Shown here piece by piece: positions 21,472-33,721 of a DNA stretch of 64,000 bases. The position numbers were made by a program, and so were the translations under genes. Below the pieces are notes generated by a model. It did no database searches. It was not told where the DNA came from and saw only the letters and a list, made by a program, of their open reading frames with translations. Position 1 is the stretch's first letter. The number at the start of each line of letters is the position of its first letter. The stretch spans positions 9,450,809 to 9,514,808 of the forward strand of contig CM043959.1 of assembly GCA_014529385.2 (NCBI GenBank), given 5' to 3'. Origin of the DNA: Adiantum capillus-veneris. Its lineage: Eukaryota; Streptophyta; Polypodiopsida; Polypodiales; Pteridaceae.

Positions 21472-22110
21472 GCGTATTTGGCAAAAGAAAGCCCTAAATC
21501 CGCAACAAGCAGGGGTTTCCTTCCCCTTATTTGCTTAGTATTGACCTCTGTACTAGCAGACATCACTTAACTTTTCTTTTGGTCAGTACTAAGAGAATAG
21601 GGCCCTTCGGACTAGGTGACCTTACCTTATTTTCTTGGTACTGACCAACTAAACAAAATACAAGCGCACTGGACCGAAATCAAAACGCGTATTTGGCAAA
21701 AGAAAGCCCTAAATCCGCAACAAGCAGGGGTTTCCTTCCCCTTATTTGCTAAGTATTGACCTCTATACTAGCAGACATCACTTAACTTTTCTTTTGGTCA
21801 ATACCATGCGAATAGGACCCTTCGGACTTGGTGACCTTACCCTATTTGCTTGGTACTGACCAACTACACAAAATTAAAGTGCACGGTACCGAAATCAAAA
21901 GGCGTATTTGACAAAAGAAAACCCTTAATCCGCAACAAGAAGGGGTTACCTTCCCCTTATTTTCTTGGTATTGACCTCTGTACTAGCAGACATCACTTAA
22001 CTTTTCTTTTGGTCAATACCAAGCGAATAGGGCCCTTCAGACTAAGTGACCTTACCTTATTCGCTTGGTACTGACCAACTACAAAAAATACAAGTGCACA
22101 GAAGGGTAGT
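21472..22110. repeat. Three 215-bp tandem repeats built on the hairpin motif
   Basis: Units start at 21472, 21687 and 21902 (GCGTATTTGGCAAAAGAAAG), a constant 215-base period. Each unit holds TTATTTGCTTAGTATTGACC, an inverted GGTCAATACCAAGCGAATAG-type copy about 50 bases later, and a third copy in direct orientation. This fills the gap after W. Confidence 0.9.
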
Positions 22111-23190
22111 AAGTAGCATACCTCTTCACTGTGTGTAGAGTTCCGCGTCGCTCAAGCATTGCAGAACAAGAGCAAGAGAAGGAGGATGCGCGAGAGTAAG
22201 AGGTGATGGATTTTGCTTACCGCATAGCGTCGATGGGGGTAGAGTTAATTAGAAAGATGCGCAGTAGAGGATGCGAAAAGAGGCAGAATAGTTAAAACTT
22301 GAGATGTTTGGCGGGGGTAATGCCTCAACTTAGAATGCTTACCTCGGGGAGGGTGACAACTTCACTTATGCGCGAGATTGTGGTTGGTAAATCATACTGC
22401 ATGGGAATCTGAGACCATTTAATATTGGTTGTCCTTGAGAGCGCAGCCCACGTTCCTTTTTGAGTGACCGTTAAGGGTCAGATAGATGCCAATCGCCCTT
22501 GCAGTTGCCATCTTCATCTCCATCTCGCACCTTCTGCCTAGCCAGCTCTCGTGCCTTTGCCTTTTCTGCGCCCTTCCCCTTGGCCAGCTCTCGTGATCCT
22601 ACGTTTAGAGTCAGACGCCGATCGCCCTTGCATTCGCCATCGCCGTTTCCTTTTCTACGCCCTTCCCCTTGGCCAGCTCTCGTGATCCTGCGTTTAGAGT
22701 CAGACGCCGATCGCCCTTGCATTCGCCATCGCCTTTGCATTTTTTGCGCTCTTCCCCTTGCCCAGCTCTTGTGATCCTGCGTTGAGTGACCTCCACTGGG
22801 TCGAGTCCTTTGCTGCCCCGTCGCCATCGCCATCGCCCCCCTACTGGTTCTTGCTGTCGGTGGCCTGAGACATCACCATCCAACTCGGCGCCATTGGATA
22901 TTGCAGAGACAGGTTCTTTCTCCCTGCCTCTCCCCTTTCTGCGTGTTGTTAACTTTGTGCGCACCGAAGCCACTGCGTTAGGGTAAAAACACATGCATGG
23001 TTGGAATAATTACTCATTATGTGATCGTATCGCATTCATGGTTGGAATAATTACTCCTTATGTGGTGACCCTATCGCATTCATGGTTGGAATAATTACTC
23101 CTTATGTGACCGTGCATGAGTTTGGGCATAGTGAGTGAGTAGGCCTATAAATCTATCACTGATAACATAATATGCTTTGTTCTTATCCAC
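22111..23190. repeat. Noncoding stretch with 89-bp GC-rich and 42-bp tandem repeats
   Basis: No gene is supported. About 22480-22790 is an 89-base tandem repeat (GGCCAGCTCTCGTGATCCT at about 22582, 22671 and 22760), GC-rich and pyrimidine-biased. The basic minus-strand frames over it are repeat artefacts. At 22995-23110 a 41-44-base unit, CATGGTTGGAATAATTACTC, occurs three times. It precedes the motif array upstream of V. Confidence 0.75.
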
Positions 23191-23610
23191 CTATTCCGAA
23201 TGCCACAAGACATAACCAAGAGAATAGGGCCCTTCGGAGATTGTTGGGGGCCCTACTCGCTTGGTACTGACTCAACTAACGTCACCACTTATGACATTAG
23301 CGCACGGGACATAACCCGTCAATATGACATTAGCACACGGGACATAACTAAGCGAATAGAGTTGTTCAGAAATTCTTGGGGGCCCTACTCGCTTGGTTCT
23401 GACTCAACTAATGTCAACTCTTATGACTTTAGCACACGGGATAGAACCAAGCGAAGAGGGTCCTTCGAAAATTCTTGGGGGCCCTACTCGCTTGGTTTTG
23501 ACTCAACTAACATCACCTCTTATGACTTGAGCGCACGGGGACAAACCAAGCAAAATAGGACATTGAGGGGTACTCGAGGCCCAACATTCGCTTTGTTATG
23601 ACACCAAATA
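23190..23610. promoter_or_regulatory. Tandem motif array upstream of V
   Basis: GGGGGCCCTACTCGCTTGGT recurs at about 23247, 23389 and 23478. Each copy is preceded by an inverted ATAACCAAGCGAATAG-type copy, giving a unit of about 89 bases; one unit is enlarged by about 53 bases through a partial duplication of GACATTAGCACACGGGACAT. The array ends about 25 bases before the V start codon, so it occupies the promoter or 5' leader position. Confidence 0.75.
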
Positions 23611-23635
23611 GTTTTGGATTGCTTTTTTTTCAGTC

Positions 23636-25355
23636 ATGGGGATCATAGTCTTGGAGACAGATGTGAGTGAGGATACATGTGAAGAAAAACTATTCACATT
23701 CTTATATAACACCCGTGCTCATCACCGTGCACCAGAACTATCAGGAATGTTCAATGCAGAGTTTTCTATACAGAGGATTATAGATTTCTCCTTTGAGTAC
23801 CTACAAAACCATTTGCAACAGTATGAGGCAGTCACTTGTGACAATTCCATGACAGTTGATGGCATGAGATATGTGCACCCTTCTGACCTTGACCCTGACA
23901 AGAGTGCTTCAAGGAGACTGAATCGTTGTCTTGAAAAGTGGCCCTCCAATGCACTGCTTGTACAAGACAGGTGTATGAAGCACTTAAAAAAATGTCGATT
24001 ATTGGAATTCTACCATGGGTTTTTCTGTTACTTATACTTGTAGATGGATGGCGAGTCAGAGACTTTGCAGTCAACAACTTTCGGTAGTTGTCCATTGGCG
24101 CCGGAGGAAGAGGTAGAGGATGTGGAGATGCAATTCAATCCAGAAGAAGAGTGGGAAGAGGTTCTAAAGGAAACATTTGATGCAGGCTTAACTCTTGTTT
24201 CTCTTGCGGATGCAGCAATAGGGTGCAGGCAAGAAAGCCCAAGTATGAAAACGACTTTGCCTCTCAATTGTGCCCCCAGCTTTGCTATGGCGGGCGACAC
24301 CCACTATATTCTGCTCACAGATATCATGCATGAGCTCAATATACGGGAGGACTATTGCCTAGTAGTAATTGCAATTTTTTGTGAAGCAGACATGGGGTTT
24401 GTGGATGATGATGGAGTGGACCAATATCTTATTGCTGACACAGCTGTCCGCGACTCACAGTTCACTTCAGGGTCGCAACTGATTAAAGATACGTTATATG
24501 AGGCGAAGACCGGAGAGGCCAATTTGCCAACAGATGAGCAGTTTGAATTGACAACAAAACAACTCGGCTTGGAAAACATGGGTAGACACGTGGCACCCGA
24601 AGATCATGTAAATGGACGAGAATCAGATGGTAATTTTTGTCGATCATTCAGATGGTATTAGAGATGGCCGAGTGATAAAATATCATGAACATTTTTTTTT
24701 GCTGCCAGGTGCTAGTGTATGACGATAGTTTCCTTAGAAGAGCGGGAGGCTCACGCCAAGGGCTTGTCACTGGAGTCCAAGGCAAGGATGCGGCGTTGTC
24801 TCACTACATTGGGCGTTTCAACCACAAAAAGGTTTGTAGAAACAATTCAAGTACTTGACAATTGTACTCATCTCACTTACGGCCCATAAATTCATTGCAA
24901 TTATTATATAGATCATAATATACCACAAGGAATATTCTGATGACAATGCAAAGTTCCCTCTGTTTGCAATGAAAGCTATTACAAGATTGTGTGGTGGGCA
25001 CCCCCTCCCAGTAAACACAGAAAGAGTAATTCTGATTGAACAACAGTTTGCTCTACGTGTATTTGGCATTGGGTATGGGTGCCAGGCACTCAGAGCCCCC
25101 TATTTCATGTGCTACATAGCTTAGGATCTGGCTACAGGGGTTGAAGACCCGGAAAAATTAGATCCATACAATAAGCGGCTGTTTCTGAGGGAAAGAAGAT
25201 GCATGATGCCTGTAGGGATGCTACCATCAACAGAGGAACGAGCTCGTCTACAGAGCTTGCACATCGAAGAGGTACAAAGTGAGGAGGAAGGAGGTGCATC
25301 GAAGAGGATAAAAACGATGGGCTCAGGTCCATCTTCTCCCGCTCCTGACTCGTGA
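23636..25355 (+). pseudogene. V: unknown transposon-borne protein with acidic centre and nuclear-type tail
   Basis: Inferred pieces are 23636 to 24629 (with an in-frame TAG at 24041-24043 that is either a nonsense codon or lies in an intron), 24716-24831 and 24912-25355. Donors and acceptors at 24630/24715 and 24832/24911 keep the frame. The N-terminal part is MGIIVLETDVSEDTCEEKLF, the middle is acidic (EEEVEDVEMQFNPEEEWEEV), and the last exon has RLCGGHPLPVN and ALRVFGIGYGCQALRAPYF. A TAG lies at 25122, then an Arg-rich end closes with ASKRIKTMG, a possible nuclear localisation signal. Length is about 500 residues. I do not recognise the family. V converges on T and is preceded by the motif array. 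Two in-frame stops suggest decay. Confidence 0.5.
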
Positions 25356-25436
25356 CCGGCGCCACCTTGCATGGAACTCTGCCGCATTTGAAGCTCCCCA
25401 AGCCATCTTTTTCTTCTCTTTGCGGATGTGTTGTAA

Positions 25437-25652
25437 AGACCGTGTAATTTCTGAGCTCTTAAGAAGTTCCTTCTGCCTTGCTCTATGAATTAGTCGTCTA
25501 TAAGTCCATTGGTGTAATTCTAATAGGCTATTGGCCTTTTCTTAAGACCGTGTAATTTCTGAGCTCTTAAGAAGTTCCTTCTGCCTTGCTCTATGAATTA
25601 GTCGTCTATAAGTCCATTGGTGTAACTCTAATAGGCTATTGGCCTTTTCTTT
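25437..25652. repeat. 108-bp tandem duplication between V and T 3' ends
   Basis: The block AGACCGTGTAATTTCTGAGC starts at 25437 and again at 25545, with one visible substitution (AATTC/AACTC). It overlaps the last codons of T. The identity implies a recent duplication, similar in style to the one at 17121. Confidence 0.9.
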
Positions 25653-28647
25653 TCCTCCCCCATGTCGAGTGTGCTTAAAATAACCTGTTCTTGCCATGTA
25701 GTGGGTTTTTTCCATGCCTTGTGTGGACCATATTGATAGTGAGCCATATGTCTTGGCAAAATATGGACAATGGTTGAACAATATGTGCTGCATTGAAATA
25801 AAACAAAATGGTCAACTGAGTACAATTTAAAATTTTGTTATGTATACGTAGAATGCCAACCTACCATGTAATGTGTGATATGTTGCCCACCCCACCCTGT
25901 AAGGTAAGCCTTTTTCCAATCCAGCAAGGCTGCTTGAAATGATGTGAGCTTACTTTGGTCCCAAGAATGTTGCTCAAGGTAGTGGAAAATTTTATCTAGT
26001 GATTTCCACACGTTCGCCTTGTGATTCTGGATTGCCCCATCACCATCATTGTATTTAACCACTTTATGTAACTGTTTCCATTTGTTGAACAGGATTCTCC
26101 TTTCTTCTCTATCTGAATCTTTGAGGCTAAACCCAAGAAACCTTCTTGCCTTCACTCCGCCTATCGATGCTTTCCTCGGTACCTTGTACTCACTTTGAGA
26201 CATCTTAGGTCCTCTTCGATTTTGACATTGCCTCCATGCAAACCAATGTCTGAGAGCACTCCCTCTAATGCTTTGATCACTCTTTTCGACTCACTCTCTG
26301 GCTTTAATGTCCATGCAAAACATATGTACAAATGAACCACCTTTTCAATTATTCGACAGAGTGCATGAAGTGTACAGATGTGAACTCTACTCAGAGGAAT
26401 ATCAAGCATTGGTTTAAAATTTTTATCATGAAGATGTCTGTTGGGAGCTCTAATCCACTGCATACTCTCAAGTGATTGTGCATCATCCATGCAATATAAG
26501 CATGGATTTTCCACAGCTGCTCCCTGTGTTATGTTGTAAATACACTTAAGCGTCTTTAAGTCACCTGCCATGTGCCATTCCACTGTGTAGTCGCCAAATC
26601 CTTCCACTGGAAAGAACGGCTCCGTTTCTTTGTTCACTGATGATAGAAGGAATTTGGGTTTGACTAAAAACCCAATTGAGGATTTCAAAATTTTCCTTAT
26701 CAACCTGCAGTGAAAAATGAAAACACAAAATCAACAACCAAATAATCAATATTTTTGTTATCAGAGATTAAACGAAGTATACCTGAAATGATCCTAGAGA
26801 TAGAATGTTGTTTTCTGATTGCACGCTGAAGTATCGTGGATCCTCTTTCGTTATTGATGGATCTAGAGCTCTGTTCATGAGGGTAATGGTGACTCTCTCC
26901 AACTTCTTGTTCTTCAGGACCTCGCACTCGTTGAGCTTCAAAACAAACTTGAGAACCCCACCGCACTCGTCTCCACTGATGTCAAAGAAGTGAACTGCAT
27001 ACCTTTGCAATGCTTCAAGATCAACGAAGAGGTTGTTGTGCTCATTAAATTGTACCTTTCTGCCATCCTTGCCTAAGAACGTTGCTTCAATATGGAATGG
27101 TGACCCAAGTTTCTCAAACACCTCATCGTTTACGTGCCGGCGAGCAGCCTTTACATGTGATGGCTTTGGCAACAATGATCCTCTCTGTAGTTTATTTTGA
27201 GATTTTTTAGCTAATGCTTTGAAGAGTGCCCTGTATCCCATCTGCGAGATGTCACTCTCATCAAGTATTGCTTGCACTTCCATTGGTTCCAGCTGATTCT
27301 TGTTCATGAAGGAGGTAAGTAGCCTCCCTTTCAACTTACGAAATTTTTTTTGAGTTATCATCTCTTCAACTACTTCTTTTGGAACTAGACGGCTGTAATG
27401 CACTCCGGCATTGAAACCTGCACCGTTCGAGTTTGGCTGCAGTAAAGACCTGCCAAAAAAGCACAATGCGTTATGATCATGTATAGGAAAGTAAGTGTAT
27501 CCACTTCTTAATGGAGCACATTGAAGAAACAAAGTACGAGTTACCTTAAAGCTCGTATTCGTTTTTTCAGGCCACCACTACCAACCTTCATGTTCTCAAG
27601 GTTGCACAGATCTCGTTTTCTTTTCCGACTACCAAGCACGGTGTCTTTCTCTCGCAAACTTGTGATCTTCTTCTCAAGTCCTTGGATTGTCTCTTTGTTT
27701 AATGAAATCTTTTGAGAGCATGCTTCATTAAGTTTCTTCAGCTGCATGTTCTCCATTGCCAGGAAGTTTCTTTGCCTTTCCGCATTCAATCCTCTCATTT
27801 CCAAATGTTCGGTGTATCCCAATAGCCCATCCTTGCCATCGCCTGTGAAATGTAAGAGGTTAGTGATATTAGCAAAGGGAGGTGGCGCATTTGTCGTAGG
27901 ATCCTTTGGATAAATAGACCCATCGGTCCACAAATCCAAATGATGTTCCTTGTTTGTCCTTCTAAATTCTTTCTCCCGTTGAGATAAGAAAGACTCCCTC
28001 CTACGTTTCTACAACGGTGCGTACTCTTGCAATACATCAACATGAAGATGATGTGTGTTATTTCTTTGGGTAAGTGTTAAAGATGAAGGGGCCGAGGATT
28101 GTAAGTTCAAATTAGTGTTTTCATCAGGAAAAGATGCGTTCTCCATTCCTAGAGTTGATAGAGAAGAAGACGGAGAAATGTCTCAGGTTTTGGGAGGGAA
28201 AGCCATATTCTCAAGTTTAGAGTTGATAGAGTTCGTGTGTCTTATGTTTCTGGAGGGAACTCTTGTAAGTTGGCATTTCAAATCATTAGTCATACGATTA
28301 GTTGGATTCCTGACAAGAGAACGAAGGATAAGAATGATAAAGACGACGGCTACCTACCAAAGAATGTCATTTTGGCTTTTTGTTGTGCAAAAAAGTATCA
28401 CATAAAATGCACAAGTTAAAATTTTCATTTTCTCTCTCTAAGCCGACGTGGCACTTCTTACAGGGCCCAAAAGTGAGTCCAACTTTCTCCTAATGCATCA
28501 ATTTCAAGTTTATGGTACTTACCGTCTATTGGAAATGTCTAGAGCGCTATCTCCATCGGATATGAAGTGATTATTGATGGGAAGGTTGTGGCTCCACATT
28601 GTTGGTGATGTCGGATAACCAAAATCCTTTGCTTTCCTTGAATCCAT
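25542..28647 (-). pseudogene. T: large multi-exon transposase-like protein
   Basis: Inferred exons are 28647-28523, 28309-27545, 27449-26783, about 26704-25838 and 25787-25542. Exon 1 starts MDSRKAKDFGYP and ends at a GTAAGT donor; exons 1-3 join in frame. An early segment is basic and coiled (LGSRKRKRDLCNLENMKVG). The later part has EWHMAGDLKTLKCIYNI, PCLYCMD, ICTLHALCRII and, in the last exon, QGMEKTHYMARTGYFKHTRH. The order Asp (GDLKTL), Cys pair, LH, then Glu (GME) resembles RNase H-fold transposases of large, little-studied eukaryotic DNA transposons. I cannot assign a superfamily. Lesions are TGA at 28184, TAG at 28011, and frame changes near 26700 and 26190. Length is about 890 residues. 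It is the best candidate for mobilising the U-HU-W-V set. Confidence 0.6.
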
Positions 28648-29860
<1,213 letters not shown>

Positions 29861-29869
29861 ACTGGTATA

Positions 29870-32800
29870 CATACACTACCAAAACCTTCGCAAACTAGAT
29901 CACTCCTGAACAAGTGGCTCTATTGACCTGTACATGTCCAAAAAAGTTATAAACATGGAAAATTTCTACTTGGAAGATATAGCTATCTGAAGGTGTATCC
30001 ACATATGCATACATGGCATAAGCTGCACAAAACCGTGCTAAAAATTGCTCTCTTAAATGCCCCGCACAATCATACATAGTGTGCACTATTGTGTTGCAGA
30101 AAGGATGTGCAACCTATGAGAAAAATGTTCTAAAATTTGGCACACTACCTTGTCAATCGAAAGAACACGTTGACCAAAAGCCAACCACAAAGCACGACCA
30201 GCTGCTTGCGGTCAAAATTGTCATCCGAGAGCTGAGCTCGCTCAAGGGAAAAGCTCCAAAATGGTTTTGGAAGCTGTTATGTGCCGGTGTGTGCTTTCAA
30301 AGCTGGAATGTGGGAGTGTCATCGAAGCCAAATACTCTATAGACTACGTCAGAGCTAGGATGCTTCGAATGTGAGCTAGAGGAAAACCAATGTTGCTTGT
30401 CACGAGGACGTGGAAATTGCTAACTTGAGTTGTTGGTTTCTTTCGGTTGATTTTTGTTGGCCGGACAATGTATGGCCAATATGAAATGATCGACGGCTGA
30501 GAGTTCTACCCGCTGTCAGGAAGGGTAGGTCATCACGAGTTGGTCGGGCCAATCAGCATTGGAATCCGAGCAAGAAAAGGGTTTCTAGGCTCAGTTTAAA
30601 GTCATTTTGGTCCCTAGCTACACTTATAAGTCAGTGGGTACTAAGGAATTAACTCGATAGAGGCAAACTGGACACATGGCGGCTCTAGATGCGTTTCCTA
30701 AGAGGGGGCTACAGTGCTACAGTTCATAAGAGTGCTATAGTGTGTGTGAGTAGTGGATGCAAGTGCTCACAGCTTTAATGGAAAGCTTGCCTTCTCCCTT
30801 GCTCTATGTAGCACGGCGATTTGTTCTCGCACATCTCTCTCTCCCCTTTGCACATATGGTAATTCCCCACTAGTTGGGCTTCTCAATTGAACTGTAGATT
30901 TCTGATGGTTTTATGCGTGTTTGGGATGCAAAAACTGAGAGTTTTCAGGTGTGAAAACTTGTCTGATTTACAGGAGAATTGTCCCATTACGTGCGGGAGT
31001 AACTGAGACGCGTAGGTGTGCTCGCTCTGCTCAAAGCGGTCCAAAACAAAGAATTACAGTCTGTTGTCTTTTTCTGCAGGTTTAGGGTTTCACACCTAAA
31101 GTACAGGGAATCGCCTGGGGAGCCTTTCAAAGGCCTTGGGTTGCATGTATAGGGTAGTACGCACCTAATAGTGGAAAAGCAAAAAATTATAGCATGTTGA
31201 AATTGACCTGCAGCTCATTGGAAAGCTTCCATATTGAAGGGGAAAGTGTCCTTGATGTGTATTTTTGGCCTACAATGATATTTGCACCATTATGCTGGCA
31301 AAATTGGGTCAAACACATGCAATTACAGCCATGGACAGGCTTGGATAGCTTGATGAGGGTTAGGTGAAAGTGTTCAAAACGTTTATTTGCCATGGGAGTC
31401 TCAAGAAGAAATGTTTGCTGTACAAGACAATTTAGAGAGATTTCCCGCTAGGAATCTCGTCTAATTGAAGGGTAAAGTGACCCTACAAATGCGAGAGCTC
31501 GAGGGCTATCCATAGAAGTGATCAGCACGCGAGTATAAGCAAAAACCAGAGAATTCCGTGTGCTGTAATTTCTTTCCAGGTTTTTTAAGTGCTCTAAAGT
31601 GCGTAAAAAGTCAGCGTGTACTTGGGAATTTGTCCATGGAGACTTCTACTGTGGTTATGTTATCAAAATTGGGTTAGAGTAGAGGAATTTTAGCCTGATA
31701 AAAGTGGGAAAGTTTACACATTTTTTTGAAGTATAATAAGAACGAAGAAATACCAAAGAGGGCGCCAGTCTTTGGGGCCAACATGGTGTCGTTGTCTGCT
31801 TGGTAGCTCTCTAGGGTCCATGCCCTTGTTTGTCTTGAAGTGTTGAATTCTAGTCACAGGCTCATTCATGAAGTTCTTTTGTGTCCTAAAGTGGAAACTA
31901 AAGTTTCAGGTGAAAACCAAAGTTTACCACCCTATGGACCGGTTTCACGGTTTAGTTGCCGGGACATAATCACTTTTTCCTTAAGAAGTGAGCCTTGGTT
32001 GGTTATTGAGCAGAGATACAAAGCACAAGAACTTGGAATTACACTATGGGTGACTGGACAGATGACACCAGTAAAGAGGGTTCCTCCTCACAGGACAGAC
32101 ATGAAAATCCGCATGTTCCTACATTACCTTTTCAGCATTCGCCCTGCCAAAAAGTGGTCAAATTTGGGCTGATTCTCTACTTCATTTTTAGGGTTTGCAA
32201 GTATCAATCAAGATGAGATAGAGAGAGGTCTCAGGTCTCACACTGGTAGACTAGCCACTAGATCTCCTGCGGGAGTGATATGGGTCTGCCAAGTAGCACA
32301 CTACTCGCGCCGGTTCTCTGAGGCGATTGCTTGGTTTCTTTGACACGTTGGTAAATCATCTTGAAATATGAGCTTACTTGGTTGTGGGTAGTACGCTACA
32401 GTGTTGTGAAATTCGGCTCGTCGCATAGGCAAGAGCTTCTTGCGCATGTAAAAGTTAAGGGATAGGATGTAAGATGCTATTTGGTAAAGTTCAAGAACTA
32501 TCCACCTATAGATGCAAGGCGGATGGAAGAGCATGAACTATCAGAGTCACCAGATTTATTGTAGCTTTACCTTGAGGCCTTTGGGTTACATCCTACATAT
32601 GCCCCAACGTAACATCTACAAAGACAAGGTAATGAAAAAACTAGCACATCAAATGTAATCATGGATTCAATGCAATAGCAATGTACATTGTTTGACAAAA
32701 CTATGAAGGTCTCATTAAGTCATTTGTACACATGTTTTGACAGTCTTTCTTGTGGAATCAGGAAATGATGAAAGGGTGCTTACCACACTAAATCATATAT

Positions 32801-33480
32801 GGCATGTATATATGGCACGCAATTGAGGTCATTTGTGATTTTAAGAGGGCGGTATGTCACAAGGACATGGAAATTGCTAACTTGAGTTATTGGTTTCTTT
32901 TCGATGAGTTATTGACTTACCGACTAAAATCATAAAATCTGGCCTTGAATAAGATGGGTAAATTTACACAACTTAAAGTGCAAATACTGGCAAAAGCTTC
33001 GAATTTTCACCATAAAACCAGGAGAATTTCAAGTTTGCCCTTATTTATTTCGGTTAGGGTTTTTCGACCAAGCCTAAGCGTGTAGCTACTTGCATGGAAG
33101 TCGTCCCCTAGAAGAGCAACAAGTCTTCTCATGTCTTTGGCTTTAAAACAATCTACCCACCTACTTGTAGTGAGAACCTGGTCTTATACCTTTTTAACAA
33201 CCCCAGACAGCAGAGGACCTAAATAGAAAGCGCCTGCTATGAGCAATCGGGAAAGTGCTCGATCCACTTGGGCTACTAAGTTGTAACATTATAGAGCGTC
33301 GCATAAGCCTCGACCTCGTAGTGACAACACTAGTAGCGCAATATTGATCCCTATATTTGCCCCCTGTTTCACAATACACATGAGCTTTACTTATGTAGAC
33401 TCAAAATATATATTCATGCACATGCCGGTTAAGGCTTGCATAGACATTTCACAGATTATCACTAATTAGAGACCTTGAGA
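29870..33480. repeat. Repeat family R, copy 1 (noncoding)
   Basis: The segment from ACCAAAACCTTCGCAAACTA (29878) onward matches 46148-49300 over most of its length. Its right end (about 32920-33470, CGACTAAAATCATAAAATC ... TAGTGACAACACTAGTAGCG) matches 38104-38510, 45909-46140 and 50661-51180. Internally, CACGAGGACGTGGAAATTGC (30400) recurs near 32860 in altered form. Frames are short and not conserved between copies. I read it as a noncoding, non-autonomous transposon or large retrotransposon derivative; ends are not defined. Confidence 0.6.
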
Positions 33481-33563
33481 CCTTGATTTTCTTTAGCTTG
33501 CTTTAGGAATAAATTCAACTGAACACATATAACATTTTTGGATTCATAACCAAGCATCACTTT

Positions 33564-33721
33564 TGTTGAATGGAAGAGGAGAGAGTGCATATAGACGCGA
33601 AGAGAGAGAGACAACTCCATCATATGCAAACCACAAAGTGTGTCTACTGATCACACGAGATGCGTCACTATATAGAGAGGACCAAGGTGCTATATATAGA
33701 GATACTATATATAGCTGAACA
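33564..33721 (-). repeat. Short TRIM-like LTR, minus orientation
   Basis: 158 bases, TG...CA on the minus strand, matching 35229-35394. On its internal side the minus strand has CATTTGAGTGGGGG, a polypurine-tract-like sequence, so this should be a 3' LTR whose interior lies to the right. Confidence 0.6.

Noticed and set aside
22471-22994. Basic Gly/Arg/Lys-rich minus-strand frames
   Set aside because: They are generated by the 89-base GC-rich tandem repeat, with two overlapping frames of equal quality and no start context.
18810-23610. CRISPR-like array
   Set aside because: Repeats alternate in orientation, are imperfect, have no uniform spacers, and the context is a plant nuclear genome.
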